Assembly (NCBI GenBank): GCA_020633895.1 | Contig: JACKCT010000035.1 | Coordinates: 1-13,862 of the forward strand | Origin: Deltaproteobacteria bacterium | GTDB lineage: Bacteria > Lernaellota > Lernaellaia > JACKCT01 | Length of the DNA: 13,862 nt | Direction of reading: 5' to 3' | Part shown: piece after piece, positions 1-7,469 of the stretch | Position numbering within the stretch: position 1 is the stretch's first letter | How the letters are laid out: every line of letters begins with the position of its first letter | Translations under genes and position numbers: made by a program | Notes under the pieces: model-generated | What the model was told of the DNA's origin: nothing | The model's input: the letters and a program-made list of their open reading frames with translations, nothing else | Database searches by the model: none

Positions 1-195
1 GAGGATGAAGACGCGCCCGTCGCGTACATCCGCGGCGGCGGTTTCGAAATACCGGGCATCGTCGAAGAGGCCGACTTGCCCCAGGACTACTACCGCACCA
101 CGCGCCGCTACGGCGTCACGGCCGATATCGCCGAATCCGCCATGGCCGACTACATCGGATTTCGCTGCGCTCTGGACGCCGAGGATTCGCGCTAG
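1..195 (+). CDS. C-terminal end of an FGE-sulfatase (SUMF1-like) domain protein, 5' truncated
   Basis: Frame 1 is open from the first base to a TAG at 193-195, giving the last 64 residues of a protein whose start lies outside the window. The piece shows the C-terminal signature of the formylglycine-generating enzyme / SUMF1 fold: an AYIRGGGFEIP segment near residues 8-18 (family RGGSF) and YIGFRCALD near residues 52-60 (family GFRCA), followed by a short tail ending DSR. Family members either activate sulfatases by converting Cys to formylglycine or, more often in bacteria, are domains of uncertain substrate, sometimes fused to kinases or secreted modules. With only the C-terminus visible, the catalytic cysteines and any fused domains cannot be judged. 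The domain call is solid; the exact function is open. Confidence 0.75.
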   Translation, partial: EDEDAPVAYIRGGGFEIPGIVEEADLPQDYYRTTRRYGVTADIAESAMADYIGFRCALDAEDSR

Positions 196-215
196 AGGCG
201 TTTGCGAATCGCCTC
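195..215 (+). terminator. Small stem-loop after the FGE-domain gene, possible weak terminator
   Basis: GAGGCG (195-200) and CGCCTC (210-215) form a perfect 6-bp stem around a 9-nt loop, starting on the last base of the stop codon. No T-run follows, so it is not a textbook intrinsic terminator. It may mark a transcript end or only be chance in GC-rich DNA. Confidence 0.25.
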
Positions 216-266
216 ACTTCGGCTAAGCTCCCCGCCAAGAACCATGACGCAGGCGATTTCCACATC

Positions 267-1421
267 ATGCGCATTTCCTTGCTCGCCATTGCGACGTTCG
301 CGCTCGTTATTTGCGCCCTGCCGGTGTGCGTCGCGTATGCCCGGGACAACCAGGCCCAGGACAAACCGATGAGCGCGCCGACAAAGATCACCGAGCTTCG
401 GGTCATCGACTACAACCTCTGGCACGGCCTCAACCCCACGTCGCTGACCCGATTCGGCGAATTCGAAACGGCGGAGGTCCGCGAAAAGCGCCTGCAGGGA
501 TTTTTGCAATACGCGCGACGGATCGACCCGCATGTGATCTTCCTGCAGGAAGTCAATCCGGTGCATTCGCTGTCCCAACGCATCGCCGATGAGTTGGGCA
601 TGACGCGCGTCTACCAAGTCGGCAATTCGGGGCTCAAAATCGGCTCCGTCGGCCTGCCGACCAATCTGTTCTCCGGTCTGGCGATCCTGGCCAAACCGGA
701 ACTGGGTCTCAAGGATCTGGGCGGCAGGAAAATCTCCGGCGGCTTCGGAATCACCTCCCGCTGGTTCTCGTTTCAGACGCACGAGTTTCGCTATTCCCAC
801 GCCGCGCGGATCACCGTGAACGGTCGGCCGGTCCTCCTGCTCAATACGCATCTGCATCACGGGCCCGAGGTCACGCGCGAGGTGCGCGAAGTGCTCGACC
901 GTCTGGTGAACGAAAATAAGATCACCCACCAGCGCCGCGAAGAGGTCGTCGCCACCATCAACCATGCCTCCGCGCGACGCATGGACGAACTCAAGGCGAC
1001 GCTCACCCTCGCGACCGACGCCGACCTGGACAGCGCGCCGACGCTTTTCGCCGGGGACTTCAACGCCTCCCCCGACGCGCCCGAGCTGATGTGGCTCAAG
1101 ACCGTCCAGCATTTTCATTCGTCCACCGACGAAGTGGAGGACGACGAGTCGACCTGGATGTACACCTGGGACTACCAACGCAATCCCAACACCCACACCA
1201 TCGACGAGTTCGTGCCGGTCAACACCTTCGAGCCGGTGATCCAAGAACCCATCCACGCCACGCAGATCGGCGAATCCCGGCGCCTGGACTATATCTTCGT
1301 TCGCAACGCGGAAGGGTTTTTGACGCGCGCCGAATCCGGCCTGTTCGCCAACGAGCCCTATGAAGGCGTGCTGCCTTCCGATCACTTCGGGCTCTTCGCC
1401 GTTTTCGCGGTGGGCGAGTAG
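267..1421 (+). CDS. Exported endonuclease/exonuclease/phosphatase (EEP) family hydrolase
   Basis: This 384-residue protein carries the conserved motifs of the Mg2+-dependent EEP fold shared by DNase I, exonuclease III, sphingomyelinases and inositol phosphatases: VIDYNLWHG (Asn50), FLQEVN (metal-binding Glu95), LNTHLHHG (His195), AGDFNASPD (Asp264/Asn266), RRLDYIFV and LPSDHFG (catalytic Asp372/His373). The N-terminus, with Arg2 followed by a long hydrophobic core and VAYA before Arg26, looks like a Sec type I signal peptide with cleavage near residue 25, so the enzyme probably acts in the periplasm or outside the cell. No lipobox is seen. A mostly helical insert near residues 200-250 separates the His195 and Asp264 motifs. 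The motifs do not separate nuclease from phospholipase or sugar-phosphate phosphatase. It lies 71 bases after the FGE-domain gene and 18 bases before the FTCD gene, so co-transcription is plausible. No strong Shine-Dalgarno sequence precedes the ATG. Confidence 0.88.
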   Translation: MRISLLAIATFALVICALPVCVAYARDNQAQDKPMSAPTKITELRVIDYNLWHGLNPTSLTRFGEFETAEVREKRLQGFLQYARRIDPHVIFLQEVNPVHSLSQRIADELGMTRVYQVGNSGLKIGSVGLPTNLFSGLAILAKPELGLKDLGGRKISGGFGITSRWFSFQTHEFRYSHAARITVNGRPVLLLNTHLHHGPEVTREVREVLDRLVNENKITHQRREEVVATINHASARRMDELKATLTLATDADLDSAPTLFAGDFNASPDAPELMWLKTVQHFHSSTDEVEDDESTWMYTWDYQRNPNTHTIDEFVPVNTFEPVIQEPIHATQIGESRRLDYIFVRNAEGFLTRAESGLFANEPYEGVLPSDHFGLFAVFAVGE

Positions 1422-1439
1422 GGCGCCTCGGAGGCGGGC

Positions 1440-2951
1440 ATGAACACCATCGTCGAATGCGTCCCCAACTTCAGCGACGGCCGCCGACCCGAGGTGCTGG
1501 CCGCCATCGTGGAGGCTATCGCGAGCGACCCCGCCGTCGCCGTGCTCGACGCCTCGCAGGACGCGGACCATAACCGCGCCGTCGTCACCTTCGTCGCGCC
1601 GTTGGAACACGTCGGCGACGCGGCGTTTCGAGCGGCGAAAGTCGCGGTGGAGATGATCGACCTGCGCGAGCATTCGGGCCGTCACCCGCGTATCGGCGCG
1701 TTGGACGTGCTGCCCTTCATCCCCATTCGCAACGTCACGATGGACCAATGCGCCGCGTTGGCGCGGGAAACGGCGCGGCGCCTGGCCGACGAGTTGGGCG
1801 TGCCGACGTACCTGTACGAACACGCCGCGCAGCACGACCATCGGCATAACCTGGCCCAGGTGCGGCGCGGAGGATTCGAAGGCCTGGCCGAGCGTATGGA
1901 CGACCCGGCCCACCGTCCCGACTTCGGACCCGCCTCGCCCCACCCTTCCGCCGGAGCCACGGCCGTCGGCGCGCGCAAGGTGCTGCTGGCCTACAACATC
2001 AACCTGGACACGGACGACGTCGGCGTCGCGAAAAAAATCGCCGCGACGATTCGCGAGAGTTCGGGCGGACTGCCGTCGGTCAAGGCGCTGGGGGTCATGC
2101 TCGACGAACGGCGCGTCGCCCAGGTGTCGATGAACTTGGTTGACCACGAACGCACACCGCTGCACGTCGTATTCGACCGCGTCGACGCCCTGGCCCGAGA
2201 GCACGGCGTGGGCATCCTCGAAAGCGAGCTGATCGGCCTGATCCCCCAGGCGGTGCTCGACGAAACCGCCAACGCGCGGCTGGGCATCGCCGCATTTTCG
2301 CCTCATCGTATTTTGGAAAACCGCATTATCGACGTGCTGGAAAAGGCGCGGCTGGCGGAGTCTGAATCGATCGTCGGCGGCGCGAAGGTGTTTCTCGATC
2401 GGGTCGCCGAGGCGGTGCCGATGCCCGCCGGGGGGTGCGTGGCGGGGATGCAGATCGCGATGGGCGCGGGGCTGGGCTTGAAAGTCGCGCGCATCGCGAA
2501 TCGAAAACGCCGCGACGGCTCCGCCGACCTCGACACGGCCATCGACGCCCTGACCGACCTGGAACGTCGCGCCCGCGCCTCTGTTGACGCCGACGCCGAC
2601 GCCTACAACCTCGTCATCACCACACGACGCCGGGCCAAGGCGGAGGGCGCCTCCCCCAGCGAACTGGCGGCCAAAACCGCCGAAGCGCTCATCGTCGCGA
2701 CGCGCGTTCCCGTCGAGATCGCGAGCCTGGGCGTGGATGTGATGAAACGGCTGGCGACGTTGCGGACCTGGGTCAAACCGCCGACCGACGCCGATCTGAC
2801 CGCCGCGTTAGCCGCCGCGCGCAGCGGCGCGCAAACCTGCCTGATCCTCGCCCGCGCCAACCTGCGCGCCCTGCCCGGCGGACCCGAAGCGGCGGCGTTG
2901 CGCGAGGCGATCAATGGACTCGAAGCCGCTTTGAAAGCCGACCCCCAATAG
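1440..2951 (+). CDS. ftcD: Bifunctional glutamate formimidoyltransferase / formimidoyl-THF cyclodeaminase
   Basis: The protein (503 residues) is a fusion of both FTCD activities, as in the mammalian enzyme of about 541 residues; many bacteria have separate proteins or only one half. The N-terminal half opens with IVECVPNFSDGR and contains REHSGRHPRIGALDVLPFIPI around residues 76-96. His82 aligns with the catalytic His82 of porcine FTCD. This half transfers the formimino group from formiminoglutamate to tetrahydrofolate, the last step of one histidine degradation route. From about residue 318 (VFLDRVAEAVPMPAGG) to the end is the helical cyclodeaminase domain, which releases ammonia and yields methenyl-THF. 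The usual TPGGG turn reads MPAGG here. SD-like GGAGG (1430-1434) lies 5 bases before the ATG. No hut genes are nearby, so the physiological link to histidine breakdown is inferred from the family. Confidence 0.92.
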   Translation: MNTIVECVPNFSDGRRPEVLAAIVEAIASDPAVAVLDASQDADHNRAVVTFVAPLEHVGDAAFRAAKVAVEMIDLREHSGRHPRIGALDVLPFIPIRNVTMDQCAALARETARRLADELGVPTYLYEHAAQHDHRHNLAQVRRGGFEGLAERMDDPAHRPDFGPASPHPSAGATAVGARKVLLAYNINLDTDDVGVAKKIAATIRESSGGLPSVKALGVMLDERRVAQVSMNLVDHERTPLHVVFDRVDALAREHGVGILESELIGLIPQAVLDETANARLGIAAFSPHRILENRIIDVLEKARLAESESIVGGAKVFLDRVAEAVPMPAGGCVAGMQIAMGAGLGLKVARIANRKRRDGSADLDTAIDALTDLERRARASVDADADAYNLVITTRRRAKAEGASPSELAAKTAEALIVATRVPVEIASLGVDVMKRLATLRTWVKPPTDADLTAALAAARSGAQTCLILARANLRALPGGPEAAALREAINGLEAALKADPQ

Positions 2952-3055
2952 GCCCGACCGCTACCGAAAAGCACGTTTTTTTCTTGAGACAAAGTCGCCG
3001 CGATGGCACGATGGCTTATCGGTGAAATTCCACGGAGAAGGGTCGGCGTTTTCAC

Positions 3056-3361
3056 ATGGCGACGAAGTTTCAAATCGGCGCGATCATCCGCCATCGCATG
3101 TTCGAGTATCGCGGCGTCGTGATCGGCGTGGACGAAAATTTCCAGGGCACCGACGAGTGGTATGAAAACGTCGCCCGCTCCCGCCCGCCCAAGGACCGGC
3201 CTTGGTATCACGTCCTGGTCCACAACAGCGCCATCGAAACCTACGTCGCCGAACGCAATCTGGAACCGGACATCTCCGACGCGCCCATCAACCATCCCTA
3301 TGTCGAGTCTTTATTCGACACCATTCAAGACGGCCGCTACGTCCGCAAGCATGTGAATTAG
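3056..3361 (+). CDS. hspQ: HspQ, YccV-like heat shock / hemimethylated-DNA-binding domain protein
   Basis: The 101-residue protein is a single YccV-like domain, close to the 105 residues of E. coli HspQ. Family features are the opening KFQIGAIIRHRMFEYRGVVIGVD, the PWYHVLVHN core near residues 49-57 and TYVAERNLEP near residues 62-71, followed by an acidic C-terminal part. In E. coli HspQ is induced by heat, binds hemimethylated oriC DNA and acts as a substrate and specificity enhancer of Lon. Those roles come from enterobacterial work and are not proven here. The start is fixed by homology. The nearest purine-rich SD candidate (GGAGAAGG, 3034-3041) lies 14 bases upstream, unusually far. The gene is convergent with the phosphoesterase gene and separated from the FTCD gene by 104 bases, so it is probably transcribed on its own. 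Confidence 0.9.
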   Translation: MATKFQIGAIIRHRMFEYRGVVIGVDENFQGTDEWYENVARSRPPKDRPWYHVLVHNSAIETYVAERNLEPDISDAPINHPYVESLFDTIQDGRYVRKHVN

Positions 3362-3455
3362 GCGGCGGTGGCGCAATTGGCGGACTAGGAAGTACAGACC
3401 CCTCACGACCCTCCTCCGCCAAGGCTACGACAAGGCAAGCCGTTCGGGGCTCAGA

Positions 3456-3477
3456 AGGGTGGGAACCGGTTCACCCT
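3456..3477. terminator. Stem-loop between convergent hspQ and phosphoesterase genes
   Basis: AGGGTG (3456-3461) pairs perfectly with CACCCT (3472-3477) around a 10-nt loop containing AACCGGTT. It sits between two converging genes, where a bidirectional terminator would be expected. It lacks a T-run on either side, so the assignment rests on position and stem alone. Confidence 0.3.
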
Positions 3478-3486
3478 CGGACACGG

Positions 3487-5898
3487 TCAGCGCGTTTTGC
3501 GTCGCAGCAATCCGGCGGCGAGGATGAGTGCCGCGACGACGAACCAATCGGGCCGGGCGTCCGCGCCGTTGGCGGCCATGGAGCAGCCCTCGCAATCGTC
3601 GTCGTCTTTTTCCTTGTGGTTGAGGATGTTCGGCAGGTTTTCACCGGCGGTCGTCTGATACACGCGGCGCGCGCCGTGGGAATCCGTGACCAGCAGGCGC
3701 ACCTCTTCTTCGAGGTCCGACGAGAACAGCCACAATACTTCCGACCCGGCCAGGTTCTGGCCGTCGCTCACGCGCCAATCGACGCGAGCGATCTCGTCCC
3801 CCTCCGGATCGTCCAGGTCACGGGCGACGAACGTGTAGGTCTGATCGCCGTTGTCGACGATCTCGAAATCCGCCGTCGGCGCCGAGTTGGCGGTCAACAC
3901 TTCGGCCGAGAAGGTCCGCAGCGTGGGGTCGTCCGAGGGAAACTCGCCGAGGCTCACGCCGGCGGGAATCTCCACCCAGGCGTAGAGCACCGTCTCGTCG
4001 TTCGCGCCCACGCCGATGCGGTCGATGGGGATCTCTTCGCCCGTGTTGCCGACGATGCGATAGCCGCTTTCGCTGCGCGGCAGGTTGAGCACGATCTGCC
4101 CGCGAATCGGCCGGGGAAGCCAGTTGCGCACCGTCACCGAAGCGTTGGCGTCCGTCCCGTCGTTGTTAACCGCGGTCACGTCGATGTTGCCGCCGGGAAC
4201 GCTGCCCAGGCCCTCGGCGAAGTCCACCGAGGTGATCTCGCCGTCCACCACGTCAATCAGACGATAGCCGAAATAGTCGCCCTCGCCCCGCGTCTCGCCG
4301 GCCAGCGTCGTGGTATGCACGAAATGCATTTGCTGATCGGCGATCACGCCGGTGCCCACGCCGTCCGCGTCGGTGATTTCCTGCCCGGACTCGAACACGT
4401 CGTGGGAGTCGCGGTGCGTGTGCCCCATGAAGACCCAGGACACATCCGCCTCGACCAGGCGACGCAGGACGTCCAGGCCTGTGTTGTCCGTCGGTGTCTC
4501 GTCGGCGATGCCGTCGTTGTCGCGGGAGTCGTAGGCCTCGGATTCGTAGTTCCAGGCCTCGTCGTTATCAAAATCGCCGGTCGCCTTTTCCAGACCCATC
4601 GCGTCGGCCAGGGCGGCGGACTCCTCGTCCTCGACCACCACGCCGGAAAACGGTCCGTAGGGCTCGTTGGGCGTGAACGGCCCGCGCGGGTCGTGGTGCA
4701 TGAAGACGACGGTCGGCAGACCGGATTCGTCTCCGGCCGCCAGGTCCGCGTCCATCCAATCCTGCTGCACCTCGGCGATGAATCCGCCCGAGTTCTCCAC
4801 GCGGCTGCGCGTGACGAACAGCGAGTCGATCAGGCCGCCGAAATCGCCGTCCACCAGCGCGGCGATCGCGTCTTCCAGCGACAGTCCGCCCAGATCCAGC
4901 ACCGTCAGTTTTTCGGCCGAGCGGCGATAGGGGTTGCCGTCCATGGAGTTGGCGCCCAGGAAGCGCATGCCATGGTAGGCGAAGGAGTAATACAGCGGGC
5001 CGATGGTCTGGGCGTAGAACTCCAGGCCGTCGGTGGACCAGGTATCCGCCGACTGCACATTGGCCTGGCCGTCGTGGCTGCCGGGAACGGAAAACATATT
5101 GACCCGCGACCTGGCCAGCAGGTCGAGCACCTCCCGGTTCTCCGAGTTGGGTCCCAGGCCGTAGATCAGGTTGCCGGTGGACAGCACCAGGTCCGGCGAC
5201 AGGAACGGCAGATCGTCGGCCCATTGGCGTTCGAGCATTTCCGCCTGGACCGTGTCGTCGTCGAATTCGAATGAACGGCGGCCGACCCACGCGGCGTCGG
5301 CGTCCACGTCCGGGTCGCCGTATTGGGCGTCGGACATGACCACCATGCGGAAGGTGTCGCCATCGGCCGGACGCACGCCCACGGCGTTGGGCTGGACGTC
5401 CGAGAAGCGGAACGTGTCCACTTCCAGGTGGTAAGTGTCGTAGGGCACGTCCTCGGGCACCTGCACGATGACGCGATAGCCGCCGAAGTTATAGTCGTAG
5501 CGGATGTTCGTGGTGATGAGGGTGTAGCGCTGGGCCGCCTGGGCGCCGACCGGCTCGGTGTAGCCTTCCATCTCGGAGGCGGTCGCCAGGTTGACCCGCC
5601 ACTCCCAGAGCTTGCGCAACGATTCGGGCTGGGAGGACAGAACGCGCAGTTCGATCTCGCCGCCCGGTTCCACCAGGGCCGGCATGCCCTGCACCGGATA
5701 GACGAGGCGATCCACACGACCGAAGATCGGATCCTGACTGATGACCTCGTCGGGCGTGGCGTAGGTGAACGCCGGCGCGCCGTCCGTGCCGTAGGGATCG
5801 CCCATCAACGATTCAAACGAATCGGCCGCCGCCATCGCCGGTAAAAACACGCCGGCCAAAACCAACGCGGCTAGTCGAAAGCCACGAACTCCACCCAT
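3487..5898 (-). CDS. Secreted calcineurin-like phosphoesterase with degenerate metal motifs and MYXO-CTERM-like tail
   Basis: I place the start at the ATG at 5898-5896, giving 803 residues. It has a strong SD (GGGGGGAG about 8 bases upstream) and leads directly into a signal peptide ending AMAAA before Asp26; a longer in-frame version (from 5967) would bury the signal peptide. A beta-rich region (about 26-180) is followed by the phosphoesterase domain (about 183-520): MSDAQYG (Asp190, Gln192), STGNLIYG (Asn243), VPGSHDG (Ser274-His275-Asp276), VVFMHHDP (His401/His402) and VFMGHTH (His493/His495). Compared with the classical DxH...GDxx...GNH[DE]...H...GHxH pattern, the GD aspartate is Asn and the GNH asparagine is Ser. 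A PKD-like beta domain follows at about 671-757. The end has an acidic stretch, CEGCS (Cys769, Cys772), a 14-residue hydrophobic run and RRKTR, like cell-surface sorting tails. The substrate is unknown. Confidence 0.85.
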   Translation of the reverse strand: MGGVRGFRLAALVLAGVFLPAMAAADSFESLMGDPYGTDGAPAFTYATPDEVISQDPIFGRVDRLVYPVQGMPALVEPGGEIELRVLSSQPESLRKLWEWRVNLATASEMEGYTEPVGAQAAQRYTLITTNIRYDYNFGGYRVIVQVPEDVPYDTYHLEVDTFRFSDVQPNAVGVRPADGDTFRMVVMSDAQYGDPDVDADAAWVGRRSFEFDDDTVQAEMLERQWADDLPFLSPDLVLSTGNLIYGLGPNSENREVLDLLARSRVNMFSVPGSHDGQANVQSADTWSTDGLEFYAQTIGPLYYSFAYHGMRFLGANSMDGNPYRRSAEKLTVLDLGGLSLEDAIAALVDGDFGGLIDSLFVTRSRVENSGGFIAEVQQDWMDADLAAGDESGLPTVVFMHHDPRGPFTPNEPYGPFSGVVVEDEESAALADAMGLEKATGDFDNDEAWNYESEAYDSRDNDGIADETPTDNTGLDVLRRLVEADVSWVFMGHTHRDSHDVFESGQEITDADGVGTGVIADQQMHFVHTTTLAGETRGEGDYFGYRLIDVVDGEITSVDFAEGLGSVPGGNIDVTAVNNDGTDANASVTVRNWLPRPIRGQIVLNLPRSESGYRIVGNTGEEIPIDRIGVGANDETVLYAWVEIPAGVSLGEFPSDDPTLRTFSAEVLTANSAPTADFEIVDNGDQTYTFVARDLDDPEGDEIARVDWRVSDGQNLAGSEVLWLFSSDLEEEVRLLVTDSHGARRVYQTTAGENLPNILNHKEKDDDDCEGCSMAANGADARPDWFVVAALILAAGLLRRKTR

Positions 5899-5984
5899 CA
5901 AATCCACTCCCCCCACGCGGGCGCGCTTGAAGAGCCGTTCAAAGCATAGCCGCGCTAAGACGGCCATAAAAACCGTGAGTTAGG

Positions 5985-6014
5985 GATATTGGAGTCCGCC
6001 CGCGGCAATGTCAA
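5985..6014 (-). promoter_or_regulatory. Sigma70-type promoter for the phosphoesterase gene
   Basis: Read on the minus strand, a perfect TTGACA (6014-6009) is followed after 18 bases by AATATC (5990-5985). It lies about 90 bases upstream of the chosen phosphoesterase ATG and downstream of the SAM-enzyme stop, so the phosphoesterase can be transcribed independently. The -10 box is weak and the spacing one base long. Confidence 0.45.
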
Positions 6015-6070
6015 GGACGCGCGAAATTTGTCCGTGCCCTGGGGGCGGCGAAGGCGAATTTCCCCGGGAT

Positions 6071-6847
6071 TTATTGATCCAGGAGGGCATGCACCCGATC
6101 GCCGCGTTCGACGCCGAACCGTCCGGCGGCGTGGCCCTCGCGCACGGACAGCTCGTAGCGCCCGTAGCTGCCGACCAGCCACAGCGCATTGCCGATCTCA
6201 ACCTCGGCGTAGGTGCGTTTGATGGGGATCTGCCGGGGGACGCCGTGGCGGTCGATGGAAAAGCCCAAGGGCGGCTTCTCGAAATCCTCGGGAGTGAGGT
6301 TGGTGATCGCGTTGCCGAAGCGGTCGATGTGAATCACTCGCCCGATGATCTCGCCGCCCTCCCGCTCCTTTTCCCAGATGGCGAGCATCACCGGGTCGTC
6401 GATCGCCTCGCCCAGATCGGCCGCCGTCTCTCCGTTGGCCAGTCGAGCGGCGGTGGGGGCGTAGAGGTCCCGACCGTGGAACGTGGACGAGGCCTCCATC
6501 GGGGTTTCGATACGATAGGCCGTGGCGTCGGGCCCGAAAGCGAAGGTGAACAGCCCGTTGTCCGGGCCCACGTAGTATCGCCCCCCGGAGGTCACGATCA
6601 ACGATCGGCGGTCCGAACCCACGCCCGGGTCGATGACGCCCACGTGGATGGCGCCATCGGGGAAGTAGGGCGCGGCCTGACTGAGGATATACGACCCGGC
6701 GATGACGTCCTGGGGCGGGACCGAGTGGGAGATGTCCCAAACCCGCGCGGCGGGACAAAGTCCGGCGATCACGCCCTTCATTGCGCCCACGTATCCGTCC
6801 GAATCGCCGAAATCCGTCGTCAGGGTGATCAGGGGGGAGCGGGTCAC
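6071..6847 (-). CDS. SAM hydroxide adenosyltransferase (DUF62 / chlorinase-fluorinase superfamily)
   Basis: The 258-residue protein matches the DUF62 family in length and motifs: LTTDFGDSDGYVGAMKG (12-25), VGVIDPGVGSDRR (69-81), VGPDNGLF (93-100), STFHGRDLYAP (121-131) and IDRFGNAITNL in the C-terminal domain. Characterised non-halogenating members hydrolyse S-adenosylmethionine to adenosine and methionine with an Asp-Arg-His set; Asp73, Arg80 and His124 fit it, with the same Asp-to-Arg spacing of seven as in the archaeal enzyme. Nothing suggests a true fluorinase or chlorinase. No signal peptide is present, so it is cytoplasmic. The start is GTG at 6847-6845, overlapping the TGA of the upstream gene as GTGA, so translation is probably coupled. 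Why a cell would cleave SAM this way is not established for the family. Confidence 0.9.
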   Translation of the reverse strand: MTRSPLITLTTDFGDSDGYVGAMKGVIAGLCPAARVWDISHSVPPQDVIAGSYILSQAAPYFPDGAIHVGVIDPGVGSDRRSLIVTSGGRYYVGPDNGLFTFAFGPDATAYRIETPMEASSTFHGRDLYAPTAARLANGETAADLGEAIDDPVMLAIWEKEREGGEIIGRVIHIDRFGNAITNLTPEDFEKPPLGFSIDRHGVPRQIPIKRTYAEVEIGNALWLVGSYGRYELSVREGHAAGRFGVERGDRVHALLDQ

Positions 6848-7365
6848 GGGCCGCCCTCGCCCTGGGCGGTGGACTCGACCTTGATGGAGTCCAGGTTGTC
6901 GATCAGCGGAGTGATGATCTCGAAGGTGCCCTTGGCGCAGGGGGACAGCTCCAGCGGCTCGACGAACACCGACTCGGCCTTGATGTACCGCCCCTGGGCG
7001 TCCAGGAAAATCACCTTGGCCCGCACATTATAGAGGGTCTTCTGATTGCCGTTTTTCACGGTGCCTTTGACGATGATGTTCCCGTCCTGCACCGAGTAAT
7101 TATAGCTCGACTGCAGGTCGGTGTTGTCGCACAGGGGCTTGGTGTTCTCCGACGGCTTGGGATCGGGGGTGAACACGCCCTGGACCACGGTCTTGCGAAA
7201 AGGCACGGGGATGGAGTTGAAGTTTTGCGTAAAGTGCTTTTTGCCCTGGTCGTCGGTCCACTGGAAAATCACCAGCGACTCCGCGGCGTGGGCTTGCGCC
7301 GCCCAGGCCGATGCGGCCGTCAGGAAAAAAATGGCAACAACAAAGTACCGGAGAAATTGCGACAT
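6844..7365 (-). CDS. Exported DUF4124 + FxLYD domain protein
   Basis: From the ATG at 7365-7363 the product is 173 residues. The first 28 or so (MSQFLRYFVVAIFFL, then AQAHA before AES) form a signal peptide, which decides against the upstream TTG that would extend the frame. Residues about 34-60 (IFQWTDDQGKKHFTQNF, then IPVPFR) match the DUF4124 pattern, a small exported beta module with a W-x-D-x-x-G core. Residues about 95-165 (VKGTVKNG, LYNVRAKVIFLDAQG, LSPCAKGTFEI) match the FxLYD beta-sandwich, found in secreted proteins and of unknown function. Two cysteines (in LCDN and SPCA) might form a disulphide. The gene is first in a two-gene unit with the SAM hydroxide adenosyltransferase (4-base overlap). 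Its own SD is poor (GGGA). No enzymatic residues are seen; a structural or adaptor role in the envelope is a guess. Confidence 0.78.
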   Translation of the reverse strand: MSQFLRYFVVAIFFLTAASAWAAQAHAAESLVIFQWTDDQGKKHFTQNFNSIPVPFRKTVVQGVFTPDPKPSENTKPLCDNTDLQSSYNYSVQDGNIIVKGTVKNGNQKTLYNVRAKVIFLDAQGRYIKAESVFVEPLELSPCAKGTFEIITPLIDNLDSIKVESTAQGEGGP

Positions 7366-7422
7366 GATTCCCGAGGGCGGTTCGAGCAACGCCAATCCGC
7401 GCCGACGATGGGTCAACAATTT

Positions 7423-7450
7423 ACGTTAGCAGATCGCCTCAACGTGTCAA
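7423..7450 (-). promoter_or_regulatory. Sigma70-type promoter for the DUF4124/SAM-enzyme unit
   Basis: On the minus strand a perfect TTGACA (7450-7445) is followed after 16 bases by TAACGT (7428-7423). The implied transcript starts about 50 bases before the ATG at 7365. The -10 matches consensus at three of six positions. Confidence 0.5.
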
Positions 7451-7469
7451 GAAAGCCGTGAAATCGGGC

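Noticed and set aside
192-2306. Long minus-strand open frame of about 700 codons
   Set aside because: It is antisense to the EEP and FTCD genes, has low-complexity His/Arg/Val/Asp-rich composition and no recognisable motif; a GC-rich shadow frame.
2953-2982. Intrinsic terminator after the FTCD gene
   Set aside because: There is a T7 run at 2976-2982, but no stem longer than three base pairs precedes it.
2983-3012. Heat-shock (sigma32) promoter before hspQ
   Set aside because: CTTGAG resembles the -35 element, but no CCCCAT-like -10 lies at the right distance; as a sigma70 promoter (TTGAGA-N17-CACGAT) the -10 is also weak.
3362-3486. tRNA-Leu-like string (GGTGGCGCAATTGG at 3366-3379) after hspQ
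   Set aside because: It resembles the 5' and D-arm region of tRNA-Leu, but no anticodon stem, proper T-arm or complementary acceptor 3' strand follows. Probably chance or at most a decayed relic.
3202-5274. Long plus-strand open frame of about 690 codons
   Set aside because: It runs antisense to the phosphoesterase gene and out of frame through hspQ; composition is typical of a shadow frame and no domain is visible.
5899-5967. Longer N-terminus of the phosphoesterase starting at 5967
   Set aside because: It would add 23 basic residues before a clear signal peptide, while the ATG at 5898 has a strong Shine-Dalgarno sequence.
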